A DNA stretch of 64,000 nucleotides, from assembly GCA_010024875.1 (NCBI GenBank), contig RGFZ01000005.1, positions 16,415 through 80,414 of the forward strand, read 5' to 3'. The position numbers and the translations under genes were made by a program. This document shows, one piece after another, positions 20,658 to 31,754 of the stretch. The stretch is from Oxalobacteraceae bacterium (GTDB lineage: Bacteria > Pseudomonadota > Gammaproteobacteria > Burkholderiales > Burkholderiaceae_D). Numbering within the stretch: the first letter of the stretch is position 1; the number at the start of each line of letters is the position of its first letter. The notes below the pieces were generated by a model. It ran no database searches and had not been told where the DNA came from. It saw nothing but the letters and a program-made list of their open reading frames with translations.

Positions 20658-21553
20658 GCAAGGATCAGGATCCTCCGAAAAGACGTTTTCCGCTGACGCT
20701 GGATCAGTTGACCGGCCGCGCCGATCGTCAGCGCGCGTCAGCCGCGCCGCAGCTGAACAGCTTGCAGACCGCGACGCGCAATGCAGCGCAGCACAGCCCG
20801 CAGCCATCCGCGCCAGCGCCTGTTGCCAGCGGGGCGGTAGCATCATCTTCCGCCGTCCTGCCCAAACCACCGTCGCGATCGCTTGCCGAGACGAGCGCCG
20901 TCAATTCGCCGCTGGTGTCCGACGCTGTGCGGCGGGCGATGGTGCAGCGACTGTCCCAGCAAGGCATACAGGATGCGACGGTACTGGCGGCGATGGAAGC
21001 GGTGCCGCGTCATTTTTTTGTCGAGCCCGGACTGGCCAGTCAGGCATACATCGATGCGTCGCTGCCGATTGGTTACCATCAGACGATTTCGCAGCCCTAT
21101 ATCGTTGCGCGCATGATCGAGGTGATTCGCGATGGCATTGAGGGAAAAGTGCCACGTGTACTCGAGATCGGTACCGGCTGCGGCTATCAGGCAGCGGTGC
21201 TGGCGCAGATTGCCAATCAGGTCTACACCATAGAGCGCATACGGCCGCTGCACGAACAGGCGCGCCGTAATCTGCGCGCACTCCTGATTCCCAATCTGAG
21301 GCTGCACTATGGCGATGGTATGCTGGGACTTCCGCAGTTAGCCCCATTCGATGGCATCATTCTGGCAGCAGCTGGACTGGAAGTGCCCCAGGCCTTGCTG
21401 GACCAGATTGCGGTCGGTGGCAGGCTGGTGGCACCGGTGGGGGTACGGAATCAGGTGCTCAAGCTGATCAGGCGGATCAAGCGGAACGAATGGACGACCG
21501 AGACGCTGGAGCGCTGCCATTTTGTTCCCTTGCGCCCTGGGACTTTCGGCTGA
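20654..21553 (+). CDS. pcm: Protein-L-isoaspartate O-methyltransferase with N-terminal extension
   Basis: Repairs isoaspartyl residues in aged proteins using S-adenosylmethionine. The 299 residues are longer than the about 210 of the E. coli enzyme. Residues 1-85 are a Pro/Ala/Gln/Ser-rich, probably disordered extension, and the catalytic domain follows. Family marks are [20 protein letters not shown], the TISQPYIVA segment and the SAM motif [17 protein letters not shown]. The start overlaps surE by four bases. Extended forms occur in other Burkholderiales, so this is probably normal for the group. Confidence 0.93.
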   Translation: MSKDQDPPKRRFPLTLDQLTGRADRQRASAAPQLNSLQTATRNAAQHSPQPSAPAPVASGAVASSSAVLPKPPSRSLAETSAVNSPLVSDAVRRAMVQRLSQQGIQDATVLAAMEAVPRHFFVEPGLASQAYIDASLPIGYHQTISQPYIVARMIEVIRDGIEGKVPRVLEIGTGCGYQAAVLAQIANQVYTIERIRPLHEQARRNLRALLIPNLRLHYGDGMLGLPQLAPFDGIILAAAGLEVPQALLDQIAVGGRLVAPVGVRNQVLKLIRRIKRNEWTTETLERCHFVPLRPGTFG

Positions 21554-21707
21554 GCTTACCCTTTGCAACTTGTCTTGGCAGGCTGCAAGCGGCATTGGCA
21601 GCAGTTTGCCGTGAGTTTGCGCTGGCTGCAGGACGGCCGCCTTGCTATCGATCTGACGAGACAGCTTATTGGTGCAGTCACCGCCCAATGCGAATATTCT
21701 GAACACC

Positions 21708-22622
21708 ATGCAAACGATGCAGAAAAAAATCATCGCCCTCGCGCTCTTGCTGCTATTGGCTGCCTGCGCCGAGATGCCCTCGCGTGCACCGATCGACGAC
21801 CGTACGGCCGCCCGCAACGCTACGAAATCGAAAGACCAGAAAGATCAAAAAGATCGAAGCACAGCGGAGCCGCTTGCTCCTGATGCGCCCGGTTTCTACA
21901 CCGTGAAGAAGGGCGATACGCTGCGCAAGATCGCCCAGCAATTCAGTCAGTCGGTGCGCGACATCACCGACTGGAATAATTTATCCAACCCGAACGACAT
22001 CAAGGTGGGGCAGGTACTGCGCGTTGTGCCTGCTGAAGGAACGCAAGTCTCCTCCGTGCCGATGGATACTGGGCTCGAGTCCAAGCCGCTAGAGGGCAAG
22101 CCGGTCTCGAGCAGTTCGCCCGCCTCGGGTTTACCGGGTCTTAAGAGCGGGCCACTCGGCAGCAAGGTCGCTTATACCGATCAAGCCTGGACGGATATGC
22201 AGCGCGGGGAACCCTCGGCAGCGCGCGCGCTGGATACGCCCAAAAAGCCTGACGCGGTTGCCGCCAGCAAGTTCAGCTGGCCGACCGAAGGCCGCATCGT
22301 CGGCAATTTTGATCCCAGCCGCAAAGGGATCGATATTGCGGGTCAGTCGGGTCAAGCCGTCAATGCTGCGGGCGACGGCACCGTGCTGTATGCGAAAAAC
22401 ATGCGCGGATATGGCAACCTGGTGATCGTCGATCACGGCGATGGGCTGGTATCTGCGTATGCTCACAACAAAACTATACTGGTGAAGGAAGGTCAAACAG
22501 TCGCCAGGGGACAACGTATCGCCGAGATGGGCGACACCGATGCCGACATGGTGAAACTTCACTTCGAGATCCGGCAGCTAGGCAAGCCGGTCGATCCTGT
22601 GAGCATGCTGCCCAACCGATAG
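21708..22622 (+). CDS. nlpD: NlpD-type lipoprotein, LysM and degenerate LytM domains
   Basis: A 304-residue lipoprotein that in relatives activates the cell-wall amidase AmiC at the septum. The signal peptide ends in the lipobox LAAC. A LysM domain covers about 62-108 ([18 protein letters not shown]...VGQVLRV). The C-terminal LytM/M23 domain has lost catalytic residues: the usual His is Lys in RKGIDIAG, and HLH is KLH in VKLHFEI. This matches non-enzymatic NlpD/EnvC proteins. ATG 21708 or 21717 starts it. Upstream of rpoS, whose promoter often lies inside nlpD. Confidence 0.9.
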   Translation: MQTMQKKIIALALLLLLAACAEMPSRAPIDDRTAARNATKSKDQKDQKDRSTAEPLAPDAPGFYTVKKGDTLRKIAQQFSQSVRDITDWNNLSNPNDIKVGQVLRVVPAEGTQVSSVPMDTGLESKPLEGKPVSSSSPASGLPGLKSGPLGSKVAYTDQAWTDMQRGEPSAARALDTPKKPDAVAASKFSWPTEGRIVGNFDPSRKGIDIAGQSGQAVNAAGDGTVLYAKNMRGYGNLVIVDHGDGLVSAYAHNKTILVKEGQTVARGQRIAEMGDTDADMVKLHFEIRQLGKPVDPVSMLPNR

Positions 22623-22627
22623 TCATC

Positions 22628-23614
22628 ATGAGTGATTCCTTCGATCTTTCCGACGAGTCCGATCAGCCAGAGCGGGACGAGATCGAAGAATTTACCGGTG
22701 ATCCCTCCGCCGGGGAAGGTGAGTTTCTCATCGATGAGACAAGTCTTCGGGAGTTCCGCGCGTTGCTGCAGACGGAGCTATCTGGCGATGCGACGCAGCG
22801 TTATTTGAACCGTATTGGTATGCGGCCGCTGCTTACTCAGGAGCAAGAAGTTCACTTCGCCACGCGGGCCAACCAGGGCGACTTCAGCGCGCGGCAAGTG
22901 ATGATCGAGCATAACCTCCGGCTGGTCGTCTCGATTGCCAAGCACTACATCGATCGCGGTGTGGCTCTGCTGGACATGATCGAAGAAGGCAACCTGGGGC
23001 TGATGCATGCGATCAGCAAGTTCGAGCCTGAGAGGGGCTTTCGGTTTTCGACCTACGCGACCTGGTGGATTCGCCAGAGTATCGAGCGGGCGATCATGAA
23101 TCAGGCGCGAACCATACGCTTGCCAGTTCACCGCATCCGCGAACTCAATCAGGTACTGAGGGCAAAATATCACCTTGAATCTCGCTTGTTCAATGGTCAT
23201 GACGCGCGGTTGGAGGATATCGCGCATCTGGTTGAGCGCAGCGTCGATGAGGTGCGCGAGACACTGGGCATGGCAGACCATGTCACGTCGCTGGATACGC
23301 CCATTGATGGCGATCCGAATTCCAGCCTGCTCGACATCCTCGCCGATGGCGCTCAGCAAGGGCCAGAGGCCGATGCCGAGCATCATGAGATGATCACTCT
23401 GGTGCGCCACTGGCTCAGCACGATCCCCACAAAACAGCGACAGGTGATCATGCGTCGTTTCGGCATTGATAACGGCAGCCCGGCCACATTGGAAGAACTT
23501 GCCGAGGAGATGGGAGTGACCAGGGAGAGAGTGAGACAGATCCAGCAGGACGGCCTGATCAGACTCAAGCGCGCCATGCTCGCGCGCGGTGTCGGCAAGG
23601 ACGCGCTGCTGTGA
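22628..23614 (+). CDS. rpoS: RNA polymerase sigma factor RpoS
   Basis: The 328-residue general stress and stationary-phase sigma factor. Region 1.2 ([17 protein letters not shown]), region 2 ([18 protein letters not shown], then [18 protein letters not shown]) and region 4 ([20 protein letters not shown]) are all intact. It starts five bases after nlpD and overlaps the next gene. Identification as RpoS rests on both sequence and the surE-pcm-nlpD context. Confidence 0.95.
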   Translation: MSDSFDLSDESDQPERDEIEEFTGDPSAGEGEFLIDETSLREFRALLQTELSGDATQRYLNRIGMRPLLTQEQEVHFATRANQGDFSARQVMIEHNLRLVVSIAKHYIDRGVALLDMIEEGNLGLMHAISKFEPERGFRFSTYATWWIRQSIERAIMNQARTIRLPVHRIRELNQVLRAKYHLESRLFNGHDARLEDIAHLVERSVDEVRETLGMADHVTSLDTPIDGDPNSSLLDILADGAQQGPEADAEHHEMITLVRHWLSTIPTKQRQVIMRRFGIDNGSPATLEELAEEMGVTRERVRQIQQDGLIRLKRAMLARGVGKDALL

Positions 23615-24393
23615 TCCCGGTCTTGGTATTCGACATCGAGACTATTCCCGATGTGGCCGGTCTGCGCTCGCTTGCCGGACTGGGTATCGACGTCTCCGAT
23701 GCGGAGGTCGCCGCGCAGGCGTTTGCTGCAAGACGCGAGAAGACGGGCTCTGATTTTCTTCAGCATCATCTGCATCGCGTTGCGGCGATCTCGTGCGTAT
23801 TTCGCGACGACGAGGGCTTTCGCGTGCGCTCGCTGGGTAGTCTGGAAGATGGCGAGGCAAAGCTGGTGCAGGATTTTTTCAAGATTATTGATCGCTATAC
23901 ACCGCAGCTGGTGTCATGGAATGGCGGTGGTTTTGATTTGCCGGTGCTGCATTACAGAGCGCTGATTCAGGGCATCAGCGCCCCCCGCTACTGGGAGCAG
24001 GGTGATGAAGATCGTGATTTCAAATGGAACAATTACCTGTCTCGCTATCACTCTCGCCATCTGGATCTGATGGATCATCTGGCAATGTACACCGGCAGGG
24101 CCAATGCACCACTGGATGACCTGGCCAAGCTGTGCGGCTTTCCCGGCAAGCTAGGCGTCGACGGCTCGCAGGTCTGGACTCTGTATCAAGAGGGCCGGCT
24201 GGAACAGATACGCGATTACTGCGAGACCGATGTCGTGAATACCTACCTTGTCTATTGCCGCTATCAGCTGATGCGTGGACAGCTGACGCGCGCCGCCTAC
24301 GACGCCGAGCTGGCGCTGGTGAGAAGTTCGCTCGAATCCCTGCAAGCGCGACACTGGCGCGAGTATCTGGCTGCCTGGCCAGCAGAAAAGTAA
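23611..24393 (+). CDS. Predicted 3'-5' exonuclease related to the PolB exonuclease domain
   Basis: A 260-residue DnaQ-fold protein. Exo I is VFDIETIPD (residues about 6-14), Exo II lies in [14 protein letters not shown], and Exo III is in [12 protein letters not shown]. This order fits the family of stand-alone exonucleases related to the proofreading domain of DNA polymerase B. The GTG start overlaps the rpoS stop by four bases, so it is co-translated. Its biological role is not established. Confidence 0.87.
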   Translation: MIPVLVFDIETIPDVAGLRSLAGLGIDVSDAEVAAQAFAARREKTGSDFLQHHLHRVAAISCVFRDDEGFRVRSLGSLEDGEAKLVQDFFKIIDRYTPQLVSWNGGGFDLPVLHYRALIQGISAPRYWEQGDEDRDFKWNNYLSRYHSRHLDLMDHLAMYTGRANAPLDDLAKLCGFPGKLGVDGSQVWTLYQEGRLEQIRDYCETDVVNTYLVYCRYQLMRGQLTRAAYDAELALVRSSLESLQARHWREYLAAWPAEK

Positions 24394-24491
24394 GCGACGC
24401 AGACAGCCCTTCCCCGGTGAGACTCCTGTGCTGCACCGGCGCGTTACAATCGCGTGCTTTGTCGCTCCGGTAACTTATTTCACTCCGTTTT

Positions 24492-25844
24492 ATGCAAGAC
24501 ATCCTGCAGATCGAGTCGCTCGACATGGAAGCGCGCGGCATCGGCCATCTCTCCAATGATGATGGCAGCCCCGGCAAAGTGATCTTTGTCGAAGGCGCTT
24601 TGCCCGGCGAGCGCGTGCGCTTCAAGTCTTACCGTCGCAAACCCAAATGGGAAGCGGCTGACATGACCGAGCTCTTGCATGAATCCGCGCTGCGTGTGAA
24701 GCCAAAATGTGAATTCTTCGGACGCTGTGGCGGCTGCGCGATGCAGCATCTCGAGCCTTCTGCACAGGTGGCGATCAAGCAGCGAGTGCTGGAAGACAAT
24801 CTTCATCATCTGGGTAGAGTGCGCGCCGAGACGCTGCTGCGTCCGGTTCAAGGGCCGACCTGGGGCTATCGTTTTCGCGCGCGTTTATCTGTGCGTCATG
24901 TACCCAAGAAAGGCGGCGTGCTGATCGGTTTTCATGAAAAACGATCAAGCTACGTCGCCGACATGACGCGCTGCCAGATCCTGCCGCCGGAAGTGTCGGC
25001 GATGATGCTGCCGATGCGCACGCTGATCGAAGGCTTGTCCATTCGCGACCGTTTGCCGCAGATCGAGCTGGCCGTGGGCGAGGGCGCCGAGGGCCGAGTG
25101 ATCGTGATGGTGCTGCGTGTGCTGGAGCCACCGTCCGAGCACGACCGACAACGGCTGATCGCCTTTGCGGATGAATGGAACATCCATTTTTGGCTCCAGC
25201 CCAAAGGTCCGGATACTGCCGCTCCGTTCCATCCTGCGGACAGTGCGCTCGAATATCTGCTGCCTGAGTTCGGTGTGCGCATGCCTTTCAGGCCGACTGA
25301 CTTTACCCAGGTGAACCACCAGATCAATCGTGTACTGGTACAGCGGGCGCTTCGCTTGCTAGAGGTACAACCGCAAGACCGTGTCGCTGATCTGTTCTGC
25401 GGCCTCGGCAATTTCACCCTGCCACTTGCCACACTAGCGAAGGAAGTGATCGGCATCGAGGGCAGCGATGCGCTGGTGGCCCGCGCGCTGGAGAATGCAC
25501 GATTGAACGGACTGGAGGCGAAGACCACGTTCTACAGCCGCAATCTGTTCGGGTTTACTGCCGACGATTTACGCGCGCTGGGCAGGTTTGACCGCATGCT
25601 GATCGATCCGCCGCGCGAGGGCGCGATTGATGTCAGTCTGGCGCTGGCCAGTTTGAACGACACCGATCCGGGATCACGTCCGCTTCGTCTGGTCTATGTG
25701 TCATGCAACCCATCAACATTGGCGCGGGATGCGGGCGTGCTGGTTAGTCAGGCAGGCTACCGATTGTCTCAGGCGGGCGTGGTCAACATGTTTCCGCATA
25801 CCGCCCATGTGGAGTCGATCGCTGTGTTCGACAGAGTTGATTAA
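24492..25844 (+). CDS. rlmD: 23S rRNA (uracil-1939-C5)-methyltransferase
   Basis: A 450-residue SAM-dependent rRNA methyltransferase. An N-terminal TRAM domain is followed by iron-sulfur Cys in [12 protein letters not shown]. The SAM motif is [14 protein letters not shown] and the catalytic Cys lies in [11 protein letters not shown], with DPPREGA between. ATG 24492 starts the family-typical [17 protein letters not shown] shared terminator follows. Intact. Confidence 0.95.
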   Translation: MQDILQIESLDMEARGIGHLSNDDGSPGKVIFVEGALPGERVRFKSYRRKPKWEAADMTELLHESALRVKPKCEFFGRCGGCAMQHLEPSAQVAIKQRVLEDNLHHLGRVRAETLLRPVQGPTWGYRFRARLSVRHVPKKGGVLIGFHEKRSSYVADMTRCQILPPEVSAMMLPMRTLIEGLSIRDRLPQIELAVGEGAEGRVIVMVLRVLEPPSEHDRQRLIAFADEWNIHFWLQPKGPDTAAPFHPADSALEYLLPEFGVRMPFRPTDFTQVNHQINRVLVQRALRLLEVQPQDRVADLFCGLGNFTLPLATLAKEVIGIEGSDALVARALENARLNGLEAKTTFYSRNLFGFTADDLRALGRFDRMLIDPPREGAIDVSLALASLNDTDPGSRPLRLVYVSCNPSTLARDAGVLVSQAGYRLSQAGVVNMFPHTAHVESIAVFDRVD

Positions 25845-25886
25845 AAGCCCTGCCGGGCGATTGAATACCCCAGATGGACCACCAAT

Positions 25887-25914
25887 AAAAACGCCGACCT
25901 GGGGTCGGCGTTTT
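25887..25914. terminator. Bidirectional terminator between rlmD and the BI-1 gene
   Basis: The arms ACGCCGACC (25891-25899) and GGTCGGCGT (25903-25911) form a 9-bp perfect stem with a TGG loop. It is flanked by an A-run on the left and a T-run on the right, so it can end transcription from both converging genes. Confidence 0.9.
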
Positions 25915-25959
25915 CGTTGCTGCAGCTGAGATATCCGTTGCACGTATCAGTGTGGCGTA

Positions 25960-26652
25960 TCAGTCGCGCTCGCCACCCAGAATGCCCAGCAAAGCCAGCA
26001 GGTTCACGAAGATGTTGTACAGATCGAGATAGATCGCCAGCGTGGCAGTGATGTAATTCGTTTCGCCGCCGTTGATGATGCGCTGCACGTCGAACAGGAT
26101 GTAGGCGGAGAAAATCATCACGGCAATCGCCGAGATCACCACGTGTAGCAGGGGCATCTGCAGGAAGATATTTGCGATACCAGCCAGCAGCAGCACAATC
26201 ACGCCAGCGAACAGCCAGCTACCCAGACCGGAAAAATCGCGCTTGCTGGTCGTGGCGATTGACGCCATGACGGCAAAGATGATCGCGGTGCCGCCAAATG
26301 CAGTCATGATCAGCGAGGCGCCGTTCGAGAAATGCAGGATCTGCTCGATCATTCTCGACAGCATCAAGCCCATGAAGAAGGTGAAGCCCAGCAGCACAGC
26401 CACGCCGAGGCCGGAGTCCTTGGTTTTTTCAATCGCGTAGAAGAAGCCGAAGGCAATCGCCAAAAAGGCGATGATGCTCAGCATCGGGCTGCCGGCGAAC
26501 AGCGAGAATTTCAGCTGCACGCCGATCCAGGCGCCGAGCACGGTCGGAATCATGGAGAGCGCCAGCAGCCAATAGGTGTTCCTCAGCACGCGATGACGAA
26601 CCGCGAAAACATCGCTGGCCGCGCCGTACATACTTTGAAGTTGCTGATCCAT
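25960..26652 (-). CDS. BI-1/YccA-family inner-membrane protein
   Basis: A 230-residue protein with seven hydrophobic segments, of the Bax-inhibitor-1 family (YccA/YbhL type). YccA modulates the FtsH protease complex in E. coli, and hflK/hflC of that complex occur later in this window. Family marks include YAIEKTKDSGLG, LLGFTFFMGLMLS and the C-terminal ILFDVQRIINGG...YLDLYNIFVNLL. ATG 26652 has AGGAG upstream. The longer open frame is not used. YccA or YbhL type cannot be told apart here. Confidence 0.88.
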   Translation of the reverse strand: MDQQLQSMYGAASDVFAVRHRVLRNTYWLLALSMIPTVLGAWIGVQLKFSLFAGSPMLSIIAFLAIAFGFFYAIEKTKDSGLGVAVLLGFTFFMGLMLSRMIEQILHFSNGASLIMTAFGGTAIIFAVMASIATTSKRDFSGLGSWLFAGVIVLLLAGIANIFLQMPLLHVVISAIAVMIFSAYILFDVQRIINGGETNYITATLAIYLDLYNIFVNLLALLGILGGERD

Positions 26653-26900
26653 AAAGACAATGCTCCTGTGTGAGGTGGATATGTTAGCACCCTGACAGCA
26701 AGCGCTCAGCGAGCGCAACGCTGCTAAAAACATAATTTAACTCATCCTGCAGGTGGGAGTCTATCCGATATTTTCAATAGCGGCCGACGCAAAACGCTTT
26801 GCTGCTGGGCCATTTGACCCTCCATTCATGTTAAAATCCTTGGTTAATCAGGATTCCCTGCAATTCCCTTAACCCCTTAATATTATTGGAGTTTTTACAG

Positions 26901-27326
26901 ATGGCAATCGAGCGCACCCTGTCGATCATCAAACCCGACGCCGTGGCGAAAAACGTGATCGGACAGATCTACTCTCGGTTCGAAGGCGCCGGCCTGACAA
27001 TCATCGCTGCGCGCATGATGCAACTCTCCCGCGCCGAGGCAGAGGGTTTCTACGCGGTGCACCGCGAACGGCCATTCTTCAAGGATTTGGTCGACTTCAT
27101 GATCTCCGGCCCGGTGATGGTGCAGGTACTCGAGGGCGAGAATGCCATCCTGAAGAACCGCGACCTGATGGGCGCGACTGATCCGAAGAAGGCGGACAAA
27201 GGCACCATCCGAGCCGATTTCGCCGATTCCATCGATGCCAACGCAGTGCACGGCTCCGACGGCCCCGACACGGCCAAGGTCGAGATAAGCTACTTCTTCC
27301 CGTCGCTGAACGTCTACTCGCGCTGA
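26901..27326 (+). CDS. ndk: Nucleoside diphosphate kinase
   Basis: A 141-residue enzyme that balances NTP pools by transferring the gamma-phosphate through a phospho-His. The active-site motif is NAVHGSDG near residue 115, with the N-terminal [12 protein letters not shown] and [11 protein letters not shown] 26901 follows TTGGAG. TAAAAT at 26832-26837 is a possible -10, but I see no matching -35. First gene of the long ndk-to-purA cluster. Confidence 0.97.
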   Translation: MAIERTLSIIKPDAVAKNVIGQIYSRFEGAGLTIIAARMMQLSRAEAEGFYAVHRERPFFKDLVDFMISGPVMVQVLEGENAILKNRDLMGATDPKKADKGTIRADFADSIDANAVHGSDGPDTAKVEISYFFPSLNVYSR

Positions 27327-27380
27327 TCAGCGCGGGTCCAACGGGAGCCGCCATCACGCGTGGCATCAGGAGATATCGTC

Positions 27381-28538
27381 ATGGCGGCAACCACCAATCT
27401 GCTCGATCTCGATCCGCCGGCGCTGGCGCGCTGGTGCAGCGAGCTGGGTGAGAAGCCTTTCCGAGCCAAGCAATTGCAGCGCTGGATTCACCAGTTCGGT
27501 GAGAGCGATTTCGATGCCATGACCGATCTGGCCAAATCGCTACGAGAAAAACTCACCCATCACGCCACTGTCTCGGCGCCCGACATCATCAGCGACAACC
27601 TGTCCTCTGATGGCACGCGCAAATGGTTACTGGATGTGGGCAATGGCAATGCGGTCGAGTGCGTATTCATCCCCGAAGAAACTCGGGGCACACTCTGCGT
27701 GTCGACGCAGGCCGGCTGTGCGGTCAATTGTCGTTTCTGCTCGACAGGTAAGCAGGGCTTCTCGCGCAACCTCTCCACCGGTGAAATCATCGGGCAATTG
27801 TGGATGGCCGAGTCACTGCTCAGAAGCAGCAAGGGTGTGCCCGCCGGTCCCAAGGGTGAGCGGCAAATCACCAATGTGGTGATGATGGGCATGGGCGAGC
27901 CGTTGCTCAACTATGAGCCGACCATCGCCGCACTACGGCTGATGCTCGACGATAACGCCTACGGCCTGTCACGCCGCCGTGTCACTGTATCCACCAGCGG
28001 TGTTGTACCGATGATCGACAAGCTCTCGCAGGATTGTCCGGTGGCGCTCGCCGTATCGCTGCATGCATCCAATGATGCGCTGCGTGACGAGCTGGTGCCC
28101 CTGAACAAAAAATATCCTCTGCGCGAGCTGATGAGTGTTTGTCAGCGCTACCTTGAATTCGCGCCGCGTGACTTCATTACCTTTGAATACTGCATGCTGG
28201 ATGGCGTGAACGACAGTGATGCGCACGCGCGCGAACTGATCGCGTTGGTCGCCGACGTGCCCTGCAAATTCAATCTGATTCCCTTTAATCCTTTTCCGGA
28301 GTCCGGACTACGACGTTCGCCGAATCCTCGCATCAAGGCGTTCGCGCAAATTCTGATGGATGCCGGCATCGTGACCACCGTGCGCAAGACGCGCGGTGAA
28401 GATATCGATGCGGCTTGCGGGCAGCTGGCCGGCGAGGTGCAGGACCGCACCCGGGTGCAGCAGCGTATGCAGAAGATGACGGAATACCAGCAGAAATACG
28501 GCAAGGATTTTGGCCTCATCGTGGAGATTTCCGACTGA
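27381..28538 (+). CDS. rlmN: Dual-specificity 23S rRNA / tRNA adenine-C2 methyltransferase
   Basis: A 385-residue radical-SAM enzyme that methylates A2503 of 23S rRNA and A37 of some tRNAs. The radical-SAM motif is [18 protein letters not shown] (near residues 114-131), and the second catalytic Cys is in [10 protein letters not shown] near the end. ATG 27381 follows CAGGAG. Its stop overlaps the start of pilF (TGATG). Intact. Confidence 0.96.
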   Translation: MAATTNLLDLDPPALARWCSELGEKPFRAKQLQRWIHQFGESDFDAMTDLAKSLREKLTHHATVSAPDIISDNLSSDGTRKWLLDVGNGNAVECVFIPEETRGTLCVSTQAGCAVNCRFCSTGKQGFSRNLSTGEIIGQLWMAESLLRSSKGVPAGPKGERQITNVVMMGMGEPLLNYEPTIAALRLMLDDNAYGLSRRRVTVSTSGVVPMIDKLSQDCPVALAVSLHASNDALRDELVPLNKKYPLRELMSVCQRYLEFAPRDFITFEYCMLDGVNDSDAHARELIALVADVPCKFNLIPFNPFPESGLRRSPNPRIKAFAQILMDAGIVTTVRKTRGEDIDAACGQLAGEVQDRTRVQQRMQKMTEYQQKYGKDFGLIVEISD

Positions 28539-29314
28539 TGCGCGGGTTACCTATTTTGTTGGCGACCGTGCTGTTCGCGATAGCCGGTTGCGCAAGCATA
28601 CCCGCCGACGCACCATCAAGTGGTGCGCATCAGGCCGATGCGCAACGTCGCGCCGAGATTCGCCTTCAGCTGGCCTCGGCGTATTTTGCCGAGGGTCAGT
28701 ATGCGACGGCGCTGGCGGAGCTCGATCAGGCTTATCTGACCGGTCAGCGGCGTGCGGATGTTCTCGGGCTGCGCGCGCTCGTGCTGATGCAACAGGGCGA
28801 CGCCACTGCCGCCACCCGCAGTCTGAAGCAGGCATTGCAGACAGAGCCGGACCATCCTGGCTTGCTCAACAATATGGGTTGGCTGCTGTGCGAAACCGGC
28901 CACTATGAGGAAGGACAGAGCTACTTCAGGCGCGCGCTGACCCACCGTGGCTACGCGACCCCGGGTAAGGTACTGCTGAACGCCGGGCGATGCAGTGAGC
29001 GCGCTGGTCGACGCGACGAGGCGGCCGAATTTTTTCGCCAGGCGCTCAGGGTTGACCCCGGTCAGCTGGGTGCGCACGCGAGCCTTGCCCGGCTTGCCTT
29101 CGAGGCAGGCGACTATCACCGGGCAAAAGTTCACATGCTGCGCGTCTTGTCGGGCGATCGTCCTGAGAAAGATGATTACCTGATGGCGATGGCCATCGAG
29201 CGCAAGCTCGGCGATGCCGCTGCCGAACAGAGCATTGCGCAGCAATGGAAAAAACGTTTCTCCGGCACCGCGCGCGAGCCCGGTTCCGTGCTGGACAATG
29301 CGAATGAACGATAA
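28538..29314 (+). CDS. pilF: Type IV pilus biogenesis lipoprotein PilF/PilW (TPR)
   Basis: A 258-residue lipoprotein needed in relatives for outer-membrane insertion of the PilQ secretin. The signal peptide ends in the lipobox IAGC (residue 18). Several tetratricopeptide repeats follow, for example LQLASAYFAEGQYATALAEL and PGLLNNMGWLLCETGHYEEG. It starts one base into the rlmN stop. The rlmN-pilF-rodZ-ispG order is the classical one. No other pilus genes are in this window. Confidence 0.88.
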   Translation: MRGLPILLATVLFAIAGCASIPADAPSSGAHQADAQRRAEIRLQLASAYFAEGQYATALAELDQAYLTGQRRADVLGLRALVLMQQGDATAATRSLKQALQTEPDHPGLLNNMGWLLCETGHYEEGQSYFRRALTHRGYATPGKVLLNAGRCSERAGRRDEAAEFFRQALRVDPGQLGAHASLARLAFEAGDYHRAKVHMLRVLSGDRPEKDDYLMAMAIERKLGDAAAEQSIAQQWKKRFSGTAREPGSVLDNANER

Positions 29315-30467
29315 AGAACCAGACAAAGCGAATGACCTGACCGGGCTCCTCGGTTCTGGCGAGGTGCACCTGTCCGACACGCGTGCCGCGTCCGCTGAAG
29401 CGCCCGCTGCAGATGCCGCAGCGGCCGTTGCTATGCAAACGGCAGAGGTTATCGCGGCAGAAACCTCAGCAGAGACCTCAGCAGAAACCGCCGTGGATAC
29501 CGAAGCAGGAACTGCGGTGGACATCGCCGCAGAAGAGATTGCAACAGAGACTGCAGCAGACGCCACCGCAGAGACCGCCTCAGAGACCATCGCAGCTGCA
29601 TCTGACATCGCAGACGAATCAGCGTCTGTGGCCGTCGAACTCGCTTGGGTGCCGCCCGATGTACTCCCCGGCGAAGTTTTCGCTGCCCGGCGCGAGGAAT
29701 TGCGCTGGTCTCTGGAAGAGGCGGCCACGCGGCTGAAGCTCACACCGCGTCAGGTCAGCGCACTCGAAGCGAATGACTTTGCCTCTTTGCCCGGCATGTC
29801 CAGCGTGCGCGGCTTCATCCGCTCCTACGCCAAGGCATTGGGGCTGGATCCTGAGCCTTTGCTGGAGATGGTGGCCCGCGAGCCCAATCCTGCTCAAGGA
29901 CCGATGGTGCTGCGCCGTCCCTTGCCATCCAATGGTTTCCCCGGTCGTCCGTCGGCGCCGCCGCCCCGCACGAGCAAATGGCGCAACAGGATCATTCTTG
30001 CGATGGTATTGCTGGTGGCAGGTTTCGCCGCCGGATTCGAAGCGTATCGCTCGCAGTGGGTGCAGATTCCACCGATGGATCAGCTCATGGCCGAAATTCC
30101 ATTGCCCGACCTAGGACTGGGCGAGTTCTTTGGGGCCTCGTCGGCCAACGCAGAGCAGACTGAATCCGGCGACACTCTGTTGGCTGCGGCAGAACCTGGC
30201 ATGGCAAAGCCGCCGCCAGCACCCGCTCCCGTACCTGCGCTACAGCTCAAGCTGCGCGAGGATGCATGGGTCGAGATTACGACGGTCAGCGGCGAACGCA
30301 TCGTGTCGCAACTGATCAAGGGCGGTACCACGGCGGCATTCGACATCACTGAGCCATCGGTACTGGTCGTCGGCAATGCGGCAGCGGTCGAGGCGCGTTT
30401 GCGTGGCCAGCTGCTGAACCTCAAAGCCGTCGCGCGCGACAATGTGTCCAAACTCAGCATCAAGTGA
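29304..30467 (+). CDS. rodZ: RodZ-like cytoskeletal protein with acidic repeat N-terminus
   Basis: A 387-residue membrane protein that links MreB to cell-wall synthesis. A helix-turn-helix domain (about 130-195: [20 protein letters not shown], then [16 protein letters not shown]) binds MreB in relatives. One transmembrane helix (about 231-250) and a C-terminal periplasmic beta domain (DUF4115 type) follow. The odd part is residues about 20-110, an Ala/Glu/Thr-rich tract of imperfect AETSAET-like repeats before the HTH, where most RodZ proteins have few residues. ATG 29304 overlaps the pilF end. ATG 29298 is possible. Confidence 0.88.
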   Translation: MNDKEPDKANDLTGLLGSGEVHLSDTRAASAEAPAADAAAAVAMQTAEVIAAETSAETSAETAVDTEAGTAVDIAAEEIATETAADATAETASETIAAASDIADESASVAVELAWVPPDVLPGEVFAARREELRWSLEEAATRLKLTPRQVSALEANDFASLPGMSSVRGFIRSYAKALGLDPEPLLEMVAREPNPAQGPMVLRRPLPSNGFPGRPSAPPPRTSKWRNRIILAMVLLVAGFAAGFEAYRSQWVQIPPMDQLMAEIPLPDLGLGEFFGASSANAEQTESGDTLLAAAEPGMAKPPPAPAPVPALQLKLREDAWVEITTVSGERIVSQLIKGGTTAAFDITEPSVLVVGNAAAVEARLRGQLLNLKAVARDNVSKLSIK

Positions 30468-30474
30468 GGCAGCG

Positions 30475-31740
30475 ATGAATGCATCTTGCCCGGCATCTCC
30501 GATTCCCTCTGGCCCGCTCACGCGGCATCGCACTCGCCAGGTCGAGGTCCGTCACGGCGACAAGGTGGTCGCGGTCGGCGGCGACGCACCAATCATGGTG
30601 CAATCGATGACTAATACCGACACCGCCGATGCGATTGGCACGGCGATCCAGATAAAGGAGCTTGCACGCGCCGGCTCGGAAGTGGTGCGCATCACCGTGA
30701 ACACGCCCGAAGCAGCAGCAGCCGTGCCCGCGATTCGTGAGCAGCTCGATCGCATGGATATCGATGTACCGCTGGTCGGCGATTTTCATTACAACGGTCA
30801 TCAGCTGCTGACACAGTATCCCGAGTGCGCAGAAGCCTTGTCCAAGTACCGGATCAATCCTGGCAATGTGGGGCAGGGCGCGAAGCGCGATACGCAGTTC
30901 GCGCAGATGATCGAAGTCGCCTGCAAATATCAGAAGCCTGTGCGCATAGGCGTGAACTGGGGCAGTCTCGACCAAGCTTTGCTCGCGCGGGTGATGGATG
31001 AGAATGCGCAGCGCGCGGAACCCTGGAACGCGCAGGCAGTCATGTACGAGGCGCTCGTGACTTCCGCGCTCGACAATGCAAAACGCGCGGAAGAGCTTGG
31101 CTTGCCGGGTGATCGCATCGTGCTCTCATGCAAAGTATCTGGCGTGCAGGATTTGATCGCGGTGTACCGTGAACTTGCTCGTCGCTGCGACTATCCGCTC
31201 CATCTTGGTCTGACTGAAGCTGGCATGGGCAGCAAAGGCATCGTGGCCTCCACGGCGGCGCTCTCGGTGCTGCTGCAAGAGGGGATAGGCGACACGATAC
31301 GTATTTCTCTGACGCCCGAGCCCGGTGGCGACCGCACCCGCGAAGTCATCGTCGCGCAAGAAATTTTGCAGACGATGGGCTTGCGCAAATTCACGCCAAT
31401 GGTCATTGCCTGTCCTGGTTGTGGACGTACGACGTCCACCGTGTTTCAGGAGCTGGCAGATCGCATACAGACTTATCTGCGAGAGCAGATGCCCGCATGG
31501 AAGGGCAAGTATCCGGGTGTTGAGGAGATGAACGTGGCCGTCATGGGCTGCATCGTCAATGGCCCCGGCGAATCCAAGCACGCCAATATCGGCATCAGTC
31601 TGCCCGGCACGGGCGAGTCACCTGCTGCGCCGGTATTCGTGGATGGGCAAAAGACAGTCACGCTCAGGGGTGAGCGTATTGCGGAAGAATTTCAGGCGAT
31701 TGTACTGGACTACGTCCAGACACGATACGGCCATCAGTAA
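30475..31740 (+). CDS. ispG: 4-hydroxy-3-methylbut-2-enyl diphosphate synthase
   Basis: A 421-residue iron-sulfur enzyme of the MEP isoprenoid pathway. It has a TIM-barrel N-terminal domain ([25 protein letters not shown]). The C-terminal cluster domain carries the ligands in CPGCGRT and [13 protein letters not shown] 30475 follows GAGG. Intact. The longer open frame starts inside rodZ and is not used. Confidence 0.96.
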   Translation: MNASCPASPIPSGPLTRHRTRQVEVRHGDKVVAVGGDAPIMVQSMTNTDTADAIGTAIQIKELARAGSEVVRITVNTPEAAAAVPAIREQLDRMDIDVPLVGDFHYNGHQLLTQYPECAEALSKYRINPGNVGQGAKRDTQFAQMIEVACKYQKPVRIGVNWGSLDQALLARVMDENAQRAEPWNAQAVMYEALVTSALDNAKRAEELGLPGDRIVLSCKVSGVQDLIAVYRELARRCDYPLHLGLTEAGMGSKGIVASTAALSVLLQEGIGDTIRISLTPEPGGDRTREVIVAQEILQTMGLRKFTPMVIACPGCGRTTSTVFQELADRIQTYLREQMPAWKGKYPGVEEMNVAVMGCIVNGPGESKHANIGISLPGTGESPAAPVFVDGQKTVTLRGERIAEEFQAIVLDYVQTRYGHQ

Positions 31741-31754
31741 ACGGTAAAGAGCAC

